Source of the DNA: CAZHCA01 sp964530825
Lineage (GTDB): Bacteria; Bacteroidota; Bacteroidia; Chitinophagales; Saprospiraceae
NCBI GenBank assembly: GCA_964530825.1
Contig: CAZHCA010000035.1
Location: 1 to 45,593 of the forward strand
DNA: 45,593 nt
Direction of reading: 5' to 3'
In this document: piece after piece, positions 15,533 through 24,363 of the stretch
Layout of the letters: each line of letters begins with the position of its first letter
Numbering within the stretch: the first letter of the stretch is position 1
Position numbers and translations under genes: made by a program
Notes under the pieces: generated by a model
Told to the model about the DNA's origin: nothing
Databases searched by the model: none
Seen by the model: only the letters and a program-made list of their open reading frames with translations

Positions 15533-16156
15533 CTAAATACCGGATTGCGCCTTGTCGGCAAAAAACAGGCATAAGGCTTCCACCGTCTTCACCTGGCAAA
15601 ACTCGCCTTGCAGGCTGGCCAGGTTGACAGCGTGCATGACCTGGGCCGTAAAATGTTGGCCGCTGGGCGTGGTGCGCTCGTAAGCAGCAGTAGCATCGCC
15701 TGCAAGGTGGACGTCGTAGCCGTAGTTTGCTGCCATACGCACGGTCGAGGAGATGCAGTGGTCAGTTGTTAGGCCGGCGACGACCAACTGCTCGATGCCA
15801 GCGACCTGCAGGCGCTCCTGCAGGTCGGTACCGATAAACGCACTGTTGGCCGTTTTTTTGAGGAGGGGCTCTTCGGGCAGGGGCTGCACAGCAGGATGGA
15901 TGGCGTTGCCCGGTTTACCTGGGTAGAGGGGCGAATCCGGGTTGGTCGAATCGTTCTTCACGTGGTAGACCGGCCAGCTTTTTTCCCGCCAAAAAGATAG
16001 CAGGGCTGCGGCCCTAGTCTCGGCATTGGGGTTATTGCGCTGGCCGCCATAGTACGGGGCGTAAGGAATTAGGCCCTGCTGGATGTCGATGAGCAGCAGG
16101 GCAGGGGCGGCCTCTGCTCGCGGTACGTTGATATGGCTAGGCGTCATAAGTTGCAA
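15533..16156 (-). CDS. isochorismatase-family cysteine hydrolase
   Basis: A 207-residue enzyme of the isochorismatase/nicotinamidase superfamily. The triad is visible: Asp24 in LLLIDIQQG, Lys100/101 in PLLKKTANSAF, and nucleophile Cys134 in LTTDHCISSTVR. The GTDLQERLQVAGIEQLVVAG stretch is typical. The cis-peptide and metal-site residues of true nicotinamidases (DxHxxxH) are not evident, so the substrate is probably another amide or ester. It is single and convergent with the peroxiredoxin operon. The family is certain; the substrate is unknown. Confidence 0.88.
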   Translation of the reverse strand: MQLMTPSHINVPRAEAAPALLLIDIQQGLIPYAPYYGGQRNNPNAETRAAALLSFWREKSWPVYHVKNDSTNPDSPLYPGKPGNAIHPAVQPLPEEPLLKKTANSAFIGTDLQERLQVAGIEQLVVAGLTTDHCISSTVRMAANYGYDVHLAGDATAAYERTTPSGQHFTAQVMHAVNLASLQGEFCQVKTVEALCLFFADKAQSGI

Positions 16157-16668
16157 GTTAATGGATTCGGCGGGCTACGAAAAGAAGTTATGCACAAAAG
16201 CCCTGCATTTTAATCACTGCTGCTTTTACGCTATCTCATCGCCTGCAGGTGGAAAAAACTGTCAACTCCTGCTCATCTCCCATCTGGTAGGTAATCAAGT
16301 GGGCTTTGATCCAGCCCAGGCAGCTATTATTTACCACGACACTCGCCCATCTTCGTAATTGACTCTTTGGACAGAAGAACTTACAAAAGCGATTACGCTG
16401 AGTCAGAAAGAAGCTAGCGCTTCTTTTTAGGAACCATAGCATTGGAGCAAGCAGGCATGCAAAGGCGCCTTCCGAGGAAAAAGTGTATTTTCATCGGATA
16501 TTGCATGGATACTGAGGCTTTCATCCGACTGAAGCTGCCGCCGGCATAACTCCTGCCGTCGGTACGTCGGATTTCTAAAACATTAAAAAGCGAAGAAAAG
16601 AATAGTGAATTTGAAAACAAGGAGACAAAATAAGACAACCTTCGTCTCGCCTCAAAATTTGTTAGATT
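16157..16668. other. gap upstream of the GH2 gene
   Basis: No gene recognised in 512 bp. A small hairpin AAAGAAGC-TAGC-GCTTCTTT lies at 16407-16426 and ends in extra T residues, so it could be a weak terminator. The remainder presumably contains the promoter of the glycosidase gene. Confidence 0.45.
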
Positions 16669-19212
16669 ATGAGTAAGTTGGCATCTTTTTTCAGCCTAAC
16701 AGTTCTTGTGTTTTTTATTGGAAATGTTTGCGCTCAAAATATATCCACAACTTTTAATGACCGATGGTATTTTGCTTTCGATAGTGATACGACGAACTGG
16801 AAACAAGTTTTAATCCCACATACATGGAATGTACAAGATGTGTATGGCGATGAAGCCTATTTTAGAGGGGTGGGATGGTATAGAAAGGAATTTGTTTTAG
16901 ATACTATTCCTTCCGGTCAGTCAATATGGTTAAAATTCGAGGCAGTAAATCAGATTGCAGAAGTATACATCAACAAACAAAGTGCGGGAAAACATATCGG
17001 AGGCTATAATGCTTTTTATATTGAGATTACTCCATACCTAAGGGTAGGCAGGAATGATATTCTTGTGAAAGCCGACAATCGTCATAACGACTTGGTGATT
17101 CCCCTAAAAGGCGATTTTAATTTTTATGGCGGTATTTACCGCGATGTTTGGTTGGTCCGGGAAAATGAGGTGTTCTTTAGCCATGAACTGGGAGCAGAGG
17201 GCGTATTCATAAATTCTCATGTCACCGCTCTTAAGGCCGAAACACAGTTATCCGGTACTATTGTCAATCGTTCCGCCATAGCGAAGAAGGTTATTTTGAA
17301 TGCAGAGGTTATTGATGATACCGGAAAAATTGTGGTTAGTAATCGAGCAACCATAATGCTTAATGAAGGGGATAACGATTTTTCAATGGATCTTTCTTCA
17401 ATAAAAGAGCCAAGACTTTGGTCACCATCTAACCCCTATCTCTATTCAGTCAAACTTTCGGTCAATGCTCAGGAAGGCAGTCTTTTAGACGAATTTGTTC
17501 ATCCCTATGGTTACCGGTTTTTCGAATTTACAGCTGATCAGGGCTTTTTCCTGAATGGTGAACCGCTCAAACTCCACGGTGTAAATAGACATCAGGATTT
17601 TAAAAATATGGGTAATGCCTTACCCAACGAATTACATCGATCGGACATCGAAATGGTCAAGCGCATGGGAGCCAATTTTCTCAGGACTGCTCACTATCCG
17701 CAAGATCGGGCAGTGCTCCAGGCATGTGATAAGTTAGGTTTGGTCGTTTCGATGGAGATACCCTTAGACCATGAAATCACCGATCATCCGGTATTTTATC
17801 AAAATACTAGAATTTCAATGAAGGAGATGATTCGTCAGCATTTCAATCATCCCTCTGTCGTGATCTGGGCTTACATGAATGAGATGTTCCTGGGAAAAAA
17901 CCCGGAAAATCATAGTAGCTTCATGGAAAATGTCGTTTCCTTCGCCAAGGAACTCGAGTCCTTGACTCGAGAAGAGGACCCCCATCGATACACAATGATA
18001 CCAAATCACGGAGCCCTGGATTTGTATTACAACTCCGGGCTGCTCGATATCCCCATGATCGTAGGGTGGAATGTCTATTTTGGCTGGTATTATGATGATT
18101 TTTCTTCCTTGACAACATTCTTGAATCATCACCGAAAAAAAATGCCCAATAAGCCAGTCATGATTACGGAATACGGAGCCGGCGCCGATCCACGACTCTA
18201 CGCTTACCCTTACCTTGATTCATTAAACGGAGAATGGAACACTTCAGCATTTGATTTTTCGATTAATTATCAAAATGCATTTCATCTTTCCTACATTAAT
18301 CAATTTGAAAAGCTTGATTTTCTTTCCGGCACTGCCGTATGGAACATGTTCGATTTCGGTTCATTTTTTCGACAGGATACCGACCCAAGGATAAATAGCA
18401 AGGGGCTTACCACTCAAGACCGTACCCCCAAAGATGCCTTTTTCATTTACAAAAGCTGGTTGAATGATGCACCAGGGCTTAACTTCCTGACGCAAAGCCA
18501 TACACCTAAAGTCCTGACTTCAAATAAAGACAGGGTTACCGTCAGTACAAACACAAAGGAGGTTGAGCTATTTGTAAATGGCGTTAGTTACGGAATGCGC
18601 TCCGTAGTTAATGGATTAACCTCCTGGGAAGTACCTATTAGAAATGGAAGAAACAACCTCAAGGCGGTGGGCTATACGCCAGAAGATACCATCCATGCAT
18701 TTATCGAAAAAAATTATGGTATCCTTACAGCTCCATATTCAGACCTGAATCTTTCCTTTGGAACGTGTCTGTCATTTATAACCGCTAGCCCAGACGAGTA
18801 TTGGATACCAGCATCTGCTATGGAAGAAAGCTTTGTCGTAGAAGGGGGGATAAACTTTAAAAGGAATGAAACCGATCGCGGATGTGATCAGAATGGATCA
18901 TTGCAAAATATAACGAACACCGATAATGATCCGCTATACCAAACTCAGGTTATTGGAATGGAGTCTTTGCAAATTAAATTAAAACCAGGCATTTACAGGG
19001 TAAAATTGCTATTTGCAAAGCTCTTAGAAGAAGCATCGGCGTTTGACGTTTTCATCAACGGTAAATTTTTTGCACAGGTAAATCAATCAGCATCGCATGA
19101 AGCACTCACGCTTGCAGGAGAAGTCTTCATTAAAGATCAGTTAGAAATTGATTTTAGCCAAATACGGGGAAAGGCATACTTAAATGGACTGCAATTGACA
19201 AAAACGGATTAA
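16669..19212 (+). CDS. secreted glycoside hydrolase family 2 (beta-galactosidase/glucuronidase type) with C-terminal malectin-like domain
   Basis: An 847-residue exported enzyme. Signal peptide MSKLASFFSLTVLVFFIGNVCAQ is followed by the GH2 sugar-binding domain (residues 28-165, PHTWN, GGYNAF), an immunoglobulin-like domain (about 180-285) and the TIM barrel (285-600). The acid/base is E405 in WAYMNEMF, and the nucleophile is E501 in MITEYGAGADP; HGVNRHQD and RTAHYP are typical GH2 motifs. The C-terminal 690-847 region reads like a malectin/CBM-type sandwich. Substrate specificity is not decidable; exported enzymes of this type release terminal galactose or glucuronate. No SusCD pair is present in the window. 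Confidence 0.92.
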   Translation: MSKLASFFSLTVLVFFIGNVCAQNISTTFNDRWYFAFDSDTTNWKQVLIPHTWNVQDVYGDEAYFRGVGWYRKEFVLDTIPSGQSIWLKFEAVNQIAEVYINKQSAGKHIGGYNAFYIEITPYLRVGRNDILVKADNRHNDLVIPLKGDFNFYGGIYRDVWLVRENEVFFSHELGAEGVFINSHVTALKAETQLSGTIVNRSAIAKKVILNAEVIDDTGKIVVSNRATIMLNEGDNDFSMDLSSIKEPRLWSPSNPYLYSVKLSVNAQEGSLLDEFVHPYGYRFFEFTADQGFFLNGEPLKLHGVNRHQDFKNMGNALPNELHRSDIEMVKRMGANFLRTAHYPQDRAVLQACDKLGLVVSMEIPLDHEITDHPVFYQNTRISMKEMIRQHFNHPSVVIWAYMNEMFLGKNPENHSSFMENVVSFAKELESLTREEDPHRYTMIPNHGALDLYYNSGLLDIPMIVGWNVYFGWYYDDFSSLTTFLNHHRKKMPNKPVMITEYGAGADPRLYAYPYLDSLNGEWNTSAFDFSINYQNAFHLSYINQFEKLDFLSGTAVWNMFDFGSFFRQDTDPRINSKGLTTQDRTPKDAFFIYKSWLNDAPGLNFLTQSHTPKVLTSNKDRVTVSTNTKEVELFVNGVSYGMRSVVNGLTSWEVPIRNGRNNLKAVGYTPEDTIHAFIEKNYGILTAPYSDLNLSFGTCLSFITASPDEYWIPASAMEESFVVEGGINFKRNETDRGCDQNGSLQNITNTDNDPLYQTQVIGMESLQIKLKPGIYRVKLLFAKLLEEASAFDVFINGKFFAQVNQSASHEALTLAGEVFIKDQLEIDFSQIRGKAYLNGLQLTKTD

Positions 19213-19379
19213 AGTGAACCACAACTTTTGGATGTTGTAGAAGAGGAAAAAGAATTCCGAAGCGATAGACGGAGTAATTGGGAGGAAGGAGGCAGCAGAG
19301 CTTTGCGCTGCGTTTGGACGTCCTCCATTGCCGACTTTTCTCTGAGTAACTTCTGGAGGCACGCAACTTCTCTGCTTTT

Positions 19380-21470
19380 TTACCAGTCCAAATTTACTTT
19401 TAGCCGGGTGAATACATTTCGGCCCGGGCTGATGGGCGCGCTTCCGCTTCCGCCACTGTGGGCGCCGCCACTGCCGGCCCCCTCGATATTTGCCCGTTGT
19501 ACGTTCAGTAAGTTGCGGGCCCCGATAGTCAGATTGATACGGTCTTGCCAAAGGGATTTGGTCAGGGTACAGTCTGCCATAGTAAACCCCTCCTGGATAC
19601 GCTGACCTGCAATGGTATTGCCGTCGTCGGCGGTAGCCGGGAAAAAATTGACCTGCCGGTCATTGATACGCACAAAAAGCGAAGTGCTGAGTCCGGTTTT
19701 CCGCCAGCGGTAGGTAGCGCTGCCGCTCCACTCGAAGGTATAAGTAAATGCATCGACTGACGATAACTCGGCGCTCATCGGATTGTAATAACCGATAGCG
19801 GCAGCGCTGGTGTGGAGTTCGAGGCTGGGACTGGAATAGCCTACCGACAAACTGGCGCCTTGCGTTTTGAATACGGCTTGATTGAAATAGGCAAAGCGCA
19901 AGGTGGAAGTGTCCAGTGCCGGTTCGATACCCCGTTCGGTTTCTACGAATTCAAATAGTTCAATTTTGTCGCGAATGTCGTTATAGAAAAGCTTGGCCTT
20001 TCCCTTGATTCGGTGTTGTTCGCCCTGTTGCTCGTAAAAGATGCCGGCCTGAAGGTTGTCCGAGCGCTCGGCGTTCAGGTTGGGATTGCCTAGGATGAAA
20101 TGGTTAATGTCGATAAACTCAAAGAATAGCTCCTTGAGATCCGGGCTGCGGAAACCTTGGCTATAGGAGGTGCGCAGGGTCCATTTGGGGTCGATGGCAT
20201 ATTTCAAATGAATCGAAGGCACCAGCGGCGCCTCGTAGCGGGTGTTATAGGCGTAGCGCAGACCGGTCTCAGCTGTTAGGGCCGGCCAGGGCTGATAGCG
20301 AAGGCTACCAAAAACGGCGTAATCGCCAATCTGCGAATAGTTTTCTCTATCGCTCAGCGTATCTCGGATGCGTTTTCCGGTGGCGTCGTCGTAGCGCAGG
20401 TCGATCCCAAGTTGAAAGTTTAGGGAAGCATCTTCGAATTGGCTGGCCAGGGTGGCACGCAGCATAGCGCCCGAAAACCGGGAGGTGTCTTGCTGACCCG
20501 GCACTTCCAGTTGCTCCTCTTCTTCAAAGTCGTTGCGAAGGGTTTGCTTATAGCGGCGAAAGTGATTGTAGCCCGTGGTAGCTTGCAAATAGTACTTTTC
20601 TCCGAGGTCGCCTTCGTAGGCTAGGCTGTGACTCACACGCCTGGTTAGGTAAAAATCATCAAAGGCATAGGGCTTAAATTGGGGGCGCCGGATGCTACCC
20701 AGATTTTGCACTTCCTCATCAAAAAAGCTGCCGGTGTAGAACAGCTTCCGGTTGCCGCCCAGCTGATAACCCAGATAAGCGTCGGCAAACCATTGCATTT
20801 TGGGGTTCCATAGTACGGAGCGCAGGCTATCATTTTCGCTGAATCCATTGAAGATATCATAGCCGCCATTGAAACGCAGGGTAAGGTTATCGGTCGGGCG
20901 TACACCTAATGCTGCGGCGTAGCGGTTTTCACCCCTGGCTTCCAGTTGGGTAGTTAGCCCGACTTCGTACTGGTTGAGCTGCGATTTTTTGGTGATCAGG
21001 TTAATCACCCCGCCCAAAGCATCCGTGCCGTAGCTGACCGACATGGGGCCTTCTACGATTTCTACCCGCTCAATCTGGTGCAGGTTGAGCTGGCTCAAAT
21101 CGATATTCCCATTCTGGCGCCCAATGACCGGTACGCCGTCTACCATAATCTTGACATTCTGCCCGTCGACGCCTAAAAGGCTTAAACTACTGCCCAGCAC
21201 CAAATCCTGGCGGATCCGGATGGTCGCTTCTTGCTGCAGAAGTTGTTCGAGATTCGTGGCCCCCCGCTGCTCAATAGCGTCTTGGCGGATAGTGTAGATG
21301 TCGTGCACAGCATTGCGGCTATCGGTAGGCGTATACTGGGCCGTCACGATGACGTCATCGAGTTCCAACGCCCAAAGGACAGAATCGGGCGCCGCCGGCG
21401 ATTGAGCGTGACCTGGAGTATGGCTCCACAGCAGCCATACCAACAATAGCAAATGCCAATATGGTTTCAT
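19380..21470 (-). CDS. HmuR-like TonB-dependent receptor, predicted haem (or metal) uptake
   Basis: A 696-residue outer-membrane receptor with signal MKPYWHLLLLVWLLWSHTPGHAQ. It lacks the carboxypeptidase-like domain seen in its neighbours and starts its plug at once (DDVIVTAQ TonB box, residues 38-45; GVDGQNVKIMVDGVPVIGRQ; VEGPMSVSYGTDALGGVIN). FRSP (440-443), a histidine (H457) and NPNL (462-465) reproduce the FRAP-His-NPDL layout of haem receptors. It lies 155 bp downstream of a HmuY-family gene in the same direction, as HmuY-HmuR do in Porphyromonas. Expression probably depends on the operators upstream of the HmuY gene. Cobalamin is an alternative substrate but fits the partner less well. 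Confidence 0.85.
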   Translation of the reverse strand: MKPYWHLLLLVWLLWSHTPGHAQSPAAPDSVLWALELDDVIVTAQYTPTDSRNAVHDIYTIRQDAIEQRGATNLEQLLQQEATIRIRQDLVLGSSLSLLGVDGQNVKIMVDGVPVIGRQNGNIDLSQLNLHQIERVEIVEGPMSVSYGTDALGGVINLITKKSQLNQYEVGLTTQLEARGENRYAAALGVRPTDNLTLRFNGGYDIFNGFSENDSLRSVLWNPKMQWFADAYLGYQLGGNRKLFYTGSFFDEEVQNLGSIRRPQFKPYAFDDFYLTRRVSHSLAYEGDLGEKYYLQATTGYNHFRRYKQTLRNDFEEEEQLEVPGQQDTSRFSGAMLRATLASQFEDASLNFQLGIDLRYDDATGKRIRDTLSDRENYSQIGDYAVFGSLRYQPWPALTAETGLRYAYNTRYEAPLVPSIHLKYAIDPKWTLRTSYSQGFRSPDLKELFFEFIDINHFILGNPNLNAERSDNLQAGIFYEQQGEQHRIKGKAKLFYNDIRDKIELFEFVETERGIEPALDTSTLRFAYFNQAVFKTQGASLSVGYSSPSLELHTSAAAIGYYNPMSAELSSVDAFTYTFEWSGSATYRWRKTGLSTSLFVRINDRQVNFFPATADDGNTIAGQRIQEGFTMADCTLTKSLWQDRINLTIGARNLLNVQRANIEGAGSGGAHSGGSGSAPISPGRNVFTRLKVNLDW

Positions 21471-21625
21471 GATTGGATTATTTAGTATTCTCGAACTTGG
21501 TTGATGCTTTGCCGGATATGGAGTCGTCGCATAGAACTATCATTTGCGTTGCCGTTTTGCTCTCCTGGCTAAACCTACTCTTGGTACGTAGCCAGGAGAA
21601 CAGCCCCGGATCGTACCACTCTGGG

Positions 21626-22906
21626 TTAACTGCCGGCGATAATGAGCGGGATAGTAACGGGATGGCTACCTTGCGGGTGCATACGCAAGTAATAATTCCC
21701 CGGCGGAAGGTGACCCACGGCCAGCTCCTGTACCTGGAAGCCCGCCGGCCAGCTAGCCTGGGTAGACCACAACCGGCGACCTTGGGCATCAAATAGCTCA
21801 AGGCGTGCGCGTGTAGCTTGCTCTAGCGTAATGCCTACGGTAGCTACCGAATGGACAGGGTTGGGGAAAACCGTGAAGTCCTCGACTATGCTGGGGGCGG
21901 CTACAGAAGTCACCAACCCCAGGTCAGTCTTTTCGAATACTGCAACTCCCGTGGAGGAACCCTCAAAATCCAGAAAGAATAACTTCCAGACCCGGCCCTC
22001 AACCGTTTTGACAAAATAGGCGCGGTCTTGCGGGAGCGACCAGGTAAACGTTTGCAGATCAAAAGTTTTCCAGTCGTACCCAATCACATCCAGGGCCGAA
22101 CGTAGGGAGTCGGCATAGGCTTCGTAAGCCACTGTAGCCGGATCTACGCCATCCGCCTGGGCCACTTCCACGCCAAAACCGGACAAGGTCCCGGTGAGCA
22201 GATAGTTCAGCGTGTCGCCTGCCCCGTCGTCGAGAGGGGTGGAGTAGCGCGTGAACAGCAAATCCCAGGTATCGGTGCCTGGTATTTCCGTTACCACTTG
22301 ATTGTCGGTAAGAGAATAAAAGACCAAATCCGTGGCTGGGTAGTCGCCTTTATCGAGGCTAAAAGTCACTTCGTTGCTGCCATCAAGGGCCGCATGTCGT
22401 ACGTTATACTTGGTACCGCTAAGGCTGGTGATTTCTAATTTCCGAAAGCTGCCGTCGCGCAGTTTGATGACAAACACTTCCTGGCCCTCGACGGTGCGTG
22501 AGCTAGGGTTATAGATCCCCCAGCCATAATCAACCGGATTTTCTGAAGCGCGCATGGTATTGAAGGCTCCGTATTGCCAGTTTTGCTCGTCATTATACAA
22601 GCGGTTTTCCAGGTCGTCTTCCGTCAGGTTTTCCTCATATGTTTTTTCGGCGACCAGGTAGAGCTCCAGTTCGACACCCTCTGCACCGGCTGCTTCGTTC
22701 AGGAAAATACCGGCGTCTTGTAGCCCCTGCGTCGTAAATGCAATATCCCAGCTGGTATTCGCAGCGGTAGTTTGTGCGCCGGTGCGAAGTTGATAAAACA
22801 CCTGTTGGGTGTACCCGGCGTCATAAGAGATCTCCGTGAATTGAGCAATGGCAGGTGCTATCCTACATAGCAGCAATAGGCTTGTTAAAAGTAAAATACG
22901 GATCAT
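21626..22906 (-). CDS. hmuY: HmuY-family protein with type IX secretion sorting domain
   Basis: A 426-residue exported protein. Residues 1-22 (MIRILLLTSLLLLCRIAPAIAQ) form a type I signal peptide without a proper lipobox. Residues about 23-335 match HmuY family features (NTSWDIAFTTQG, YGWGIYNPSSRTVEG, VFVIKLRDGSFRKLEI, GTDTWDLLFTRY), a haem-binding beta fold. The last 86 residues (VEDFTVFPNPVHS... LPPGNYYLRM) are a type A T9SS sorting domain, predicting export across the outer membrane and surface attachment. Porphyromonas HmuY is a lipoprotein instead. The pair with the downstream receptor supports haem capture, though some HmuY-like proteins may take other ligands. Confidence 0.85.
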   Translation of the reverse strand: MIRILLLTSLLLLCRIAPAIAQFTEISYDAGYTQQVFYQLRTGAQTTAANTSWDIAFTTQGLQDAGIFLNEAAGAEGVELELYLVAEKTYEENLTEDDLENRLYNDEQNWQYGAFNTMRASENPVDYGWGIYNPSSRTVEGQEVFVIKLRDGSFRKLEITSLSGTKYNVRHAALDGSNEVTFSLDKGDYPATDLVFYSLTDNQVVTEIPGTDTWDLLFTRYSTPLDDGAGDTLNYLLTGTLSGFGVEVAQADGVDPATVAYEAYADSLRSALDVIGYDWKTFDLQTFTWSLPQDRAYFVKTVEGRVWKLFFLDFEGSSTGVAVFEKTDLGLVTSVAAPSIVEDFTVFPNPVHSVATVGITLEQATRARLELFDAQGRRLWSTQASWPAGFQVQELAVGHLPPGNYYLRMHPQGSHPVTIPLIIAGS

Positions 22907-22914
22907 GATATTAT

Positions 22915-22926
22915 TTATTTAGACTA
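22915..22926. promoter_or_regulatory. partial copy of the shared iron-type operator
   Basis: TTATTTAGACTA, identical to the first 12 bases of the full motif at 22975-22992, which lies exactly 60 bp away. This copy ends 9 bp before the HmuY start codon. Confidence 0.5.
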
Positions 22927-22954
22927 GATTTAATCAAGCGTAAAAGTACATGGG

Positions 22955-22971
22955 TTGCTCAACATGAGCAA
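22955..22971. promoter_or_regulatory. 7-3-7 palindrome in the HmuY promoter (Fur/Zur-type operator)
   Basis: TTGCTCA-ACA-TGAGCAA is a perfect palindrome with 7-bp arms and a 3-bp centre. The same geometry, with the same TTGC outer bases, occurs before the Fur-family regulator gene at 28984-29000. It lies between the two TTATTTAGACTA copies, 49 bp upstream of the HmuY start. Confidence 0.5.
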
Positions 22972-22974
22972 AGC

Positions 22975-22992
22975 TTATTTAGACTAATTAAA
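22975..22992. promoter_or_regulatory. 18-bp operator shared with the XusA promoter
   Basis: TTATTTAGACTAATTAAA; its exact reverse complement is at 31450-31467, directly before the xenosiderophore-type receptor gene. Sharing between two predicted iron-uptake promoters suggests a common iron-responsive repressor. Confidence 0.6.
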
Positions 22993-23253
22993 TTTTATTG
23001 CGCAGTTTTTACAATTTCGGGCGGTGGGGAGGATAGTTTGAAGCAGCTGGAAGGATTCGACTGGTCGAAAGCGTAGTCCTTGCTAGGTGATCCATCAAAA
23101 GGCCAAGGTGTGCTTTTTGGATTTTGGTTTTGCCGGTGCTTTAAAATGGGAGGACATCCAGAAGCGTCTTTCGAAAGCCGGCTTTGGAATGGTTGCAAGA
23201 AATCCCACAAGTCAAGTGGTCAGCAATCATCAGCAATACTTCGAGGATAGCTG
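22993..23253. other. gap upstream of the HmuY promoter
   Basis: No intact gene. Short plus-strand runs (for example LKQLEGFDWSKA and NGWLQEIPQVK-like pieces) read like fragments of decayed coding sequence but cannot be identified. Confidence 0.35.
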
Positions 23254-23829
23254 CTAATTTTTATCCGGTGCCCTTTTCAGCAGTGCGGTTTGGATGGCTT
23301 GTACGCTATCCAGCAATTCCTGCTGGACGATCAGCATATCTTCGGGCGTTAGCTCGATCTGCGCTCCGTGATGGTGATGATGGTCGTGATCGTGGTCGTG
23401 GTCGTGATCATGTTCAAAACCGGGCACTTCAATCACCCGTTCTTCCCATTCCCGGAGGCGAGCCGCCATTTTTTGGCGGTAGGGATCGTTTTCGGGAAAA
23501 GCTTGCAATAACTCCCTTGACTGATCTGCCGTTTCCAATGATTGTTGATGCAGGCGGAAAGCTTCTTCGAGCAAGGGGTCAGCCTTAGAGGAATCAGAGC
23601 ATCCTACGGAAGAGAAAAGTATTACACCTAGTAGAGGCCCTATCAAGAGTTTTTTTGCTAGCGGGAAGGGCGGATTTTGTTGCGGAATAGTGGAGCAGCG
23701 TGGGCATCCCGCATTTTTCGCAAGATAGCTTCGAAAGCCTTTAACAACAACATTTAGGGTCAAATCATGCCTTTGCAGCCCAACGGCAATTTTGGGGATG
23801 GCTTCCAACCAGTAATTGTTCACTTTCAT
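23254..23829 (-). CDS. His-rich metal-binding lipoprotein (start uncertain)
   Basis: A 191-residue reading with a lipoprotein-like signal only in the middle: PLAKKLLIGPLLGVILFSSVGC (Cys77). The mature part is helical (residues 85-135) and ends with ten histidines alternating with aspartates at 140-154, a clear divalent-metal chelating tail. The first 56 residues, from ATG 23829, contain CPRC and are not signal-like; no ATG lies nearer the lipobox, so either an alternative start codon is used or a frameshift has fused two genes. The gene starts 9 bp after the CxxC exported protein and ends the Zur-type operon. Periplasmic zinc storage or delivery is the inferred role. Confidence 0.6.
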   Translation of the reverse strand: MKVNNYWLEAIPKIAVGLQRHDLTLNVVVKGFRSYLAKNAGCPRCSTIPQQNPPFPLAKKLLIGPLLGVILFSSVGCSDSSKADPLLEEAFRLHQQSLETADQSRELLQAFPENDPYRQKMAARLREWEERVIEVPGFEHDHDHDHDHDHHHHHGAQIELTPEDMLIVQQELLDSVQAIQTALLKRAPDKN

Positions 23830-23838
23830 ACCTACAGA

Positions 23839-24312
23839 TTAAAACAGAAGGCGAGCTTCTTTCAAAATATAATTACAATGATCGAAATCGGATTTATTCA
23901 ATATCAAGGTCCCTTTAAACCGCACACGCTTGTCCATGCTGATGTGTTTCACCTTTTTTTTGCTAATCTGTAGTTCAACGACCGACTCTGGGCCTGCGCC
24001 ACCACAAAAGAAACAAGATTCATACGGGTATCTGGACAATACAAAAAAATTATTTTGTAAGTCTACTGGAATAAAATAGCCTTCTAAAATAACGGTTTGG
24101 TGTTGGTGAGCTTTCGGCTTTCGGCCAAAAGTCGGTATCAGCCAGTAAGCATCCAACGATTCATCGTATTGCTCGTGGAAATGAACATCAGCCAGCACCT
24201 CCCAGCTTAAAACCTTTTGTGCATGTAGGGTAGGGGGGCTGACTAGCAATAAACAAAATAATCCGAGCCTCAGCAATGTTTGTTTATGGTTTTTACTTGG
24301 CGCAATTGCCAT
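23839..24312 (-). CDS. exported CxxC protein of DUF3299-like type
   Basis: A 157-residue protein with signal peptide (cleavage near HAQ32) and the core VILEGYFIPVD...FVLSRYPYESCFFCGGAGPESVVEL, with a C100-x-x-C103 pair. This core is shared by small Bacteroidota exported proteins that I associate with DUF3299. The His-rich AHQHQ and VHFHEQ segments nearby add possible metal ligands. It is the sixth gene of the operon, 51 bp after the MerC-domain gene. A periplasmic metal-chaperone role is inferred from cysteines, histidines and context. Confidence 0.65.
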   Translation of the reverse strand: MAIAPSKNHKQTLLRLGLFCLLLVSPPTLHAQKVLSWEVLADVHFHEQYDESLDAYWLIPTFGRKPKAHQHQTVILEGYFIPVDLQNNFFVLSRYPYESCFFCGGAGPESVVELQISKKKVKHISMDKRVRFKGTLILNKSDFDHCNYILKEARLLF

Positions 24313-24363
24313 AGTTTATTCTGCTTTTTGTTTTTTCAAGTGCTCCGTTAACCTGCTGATCTT

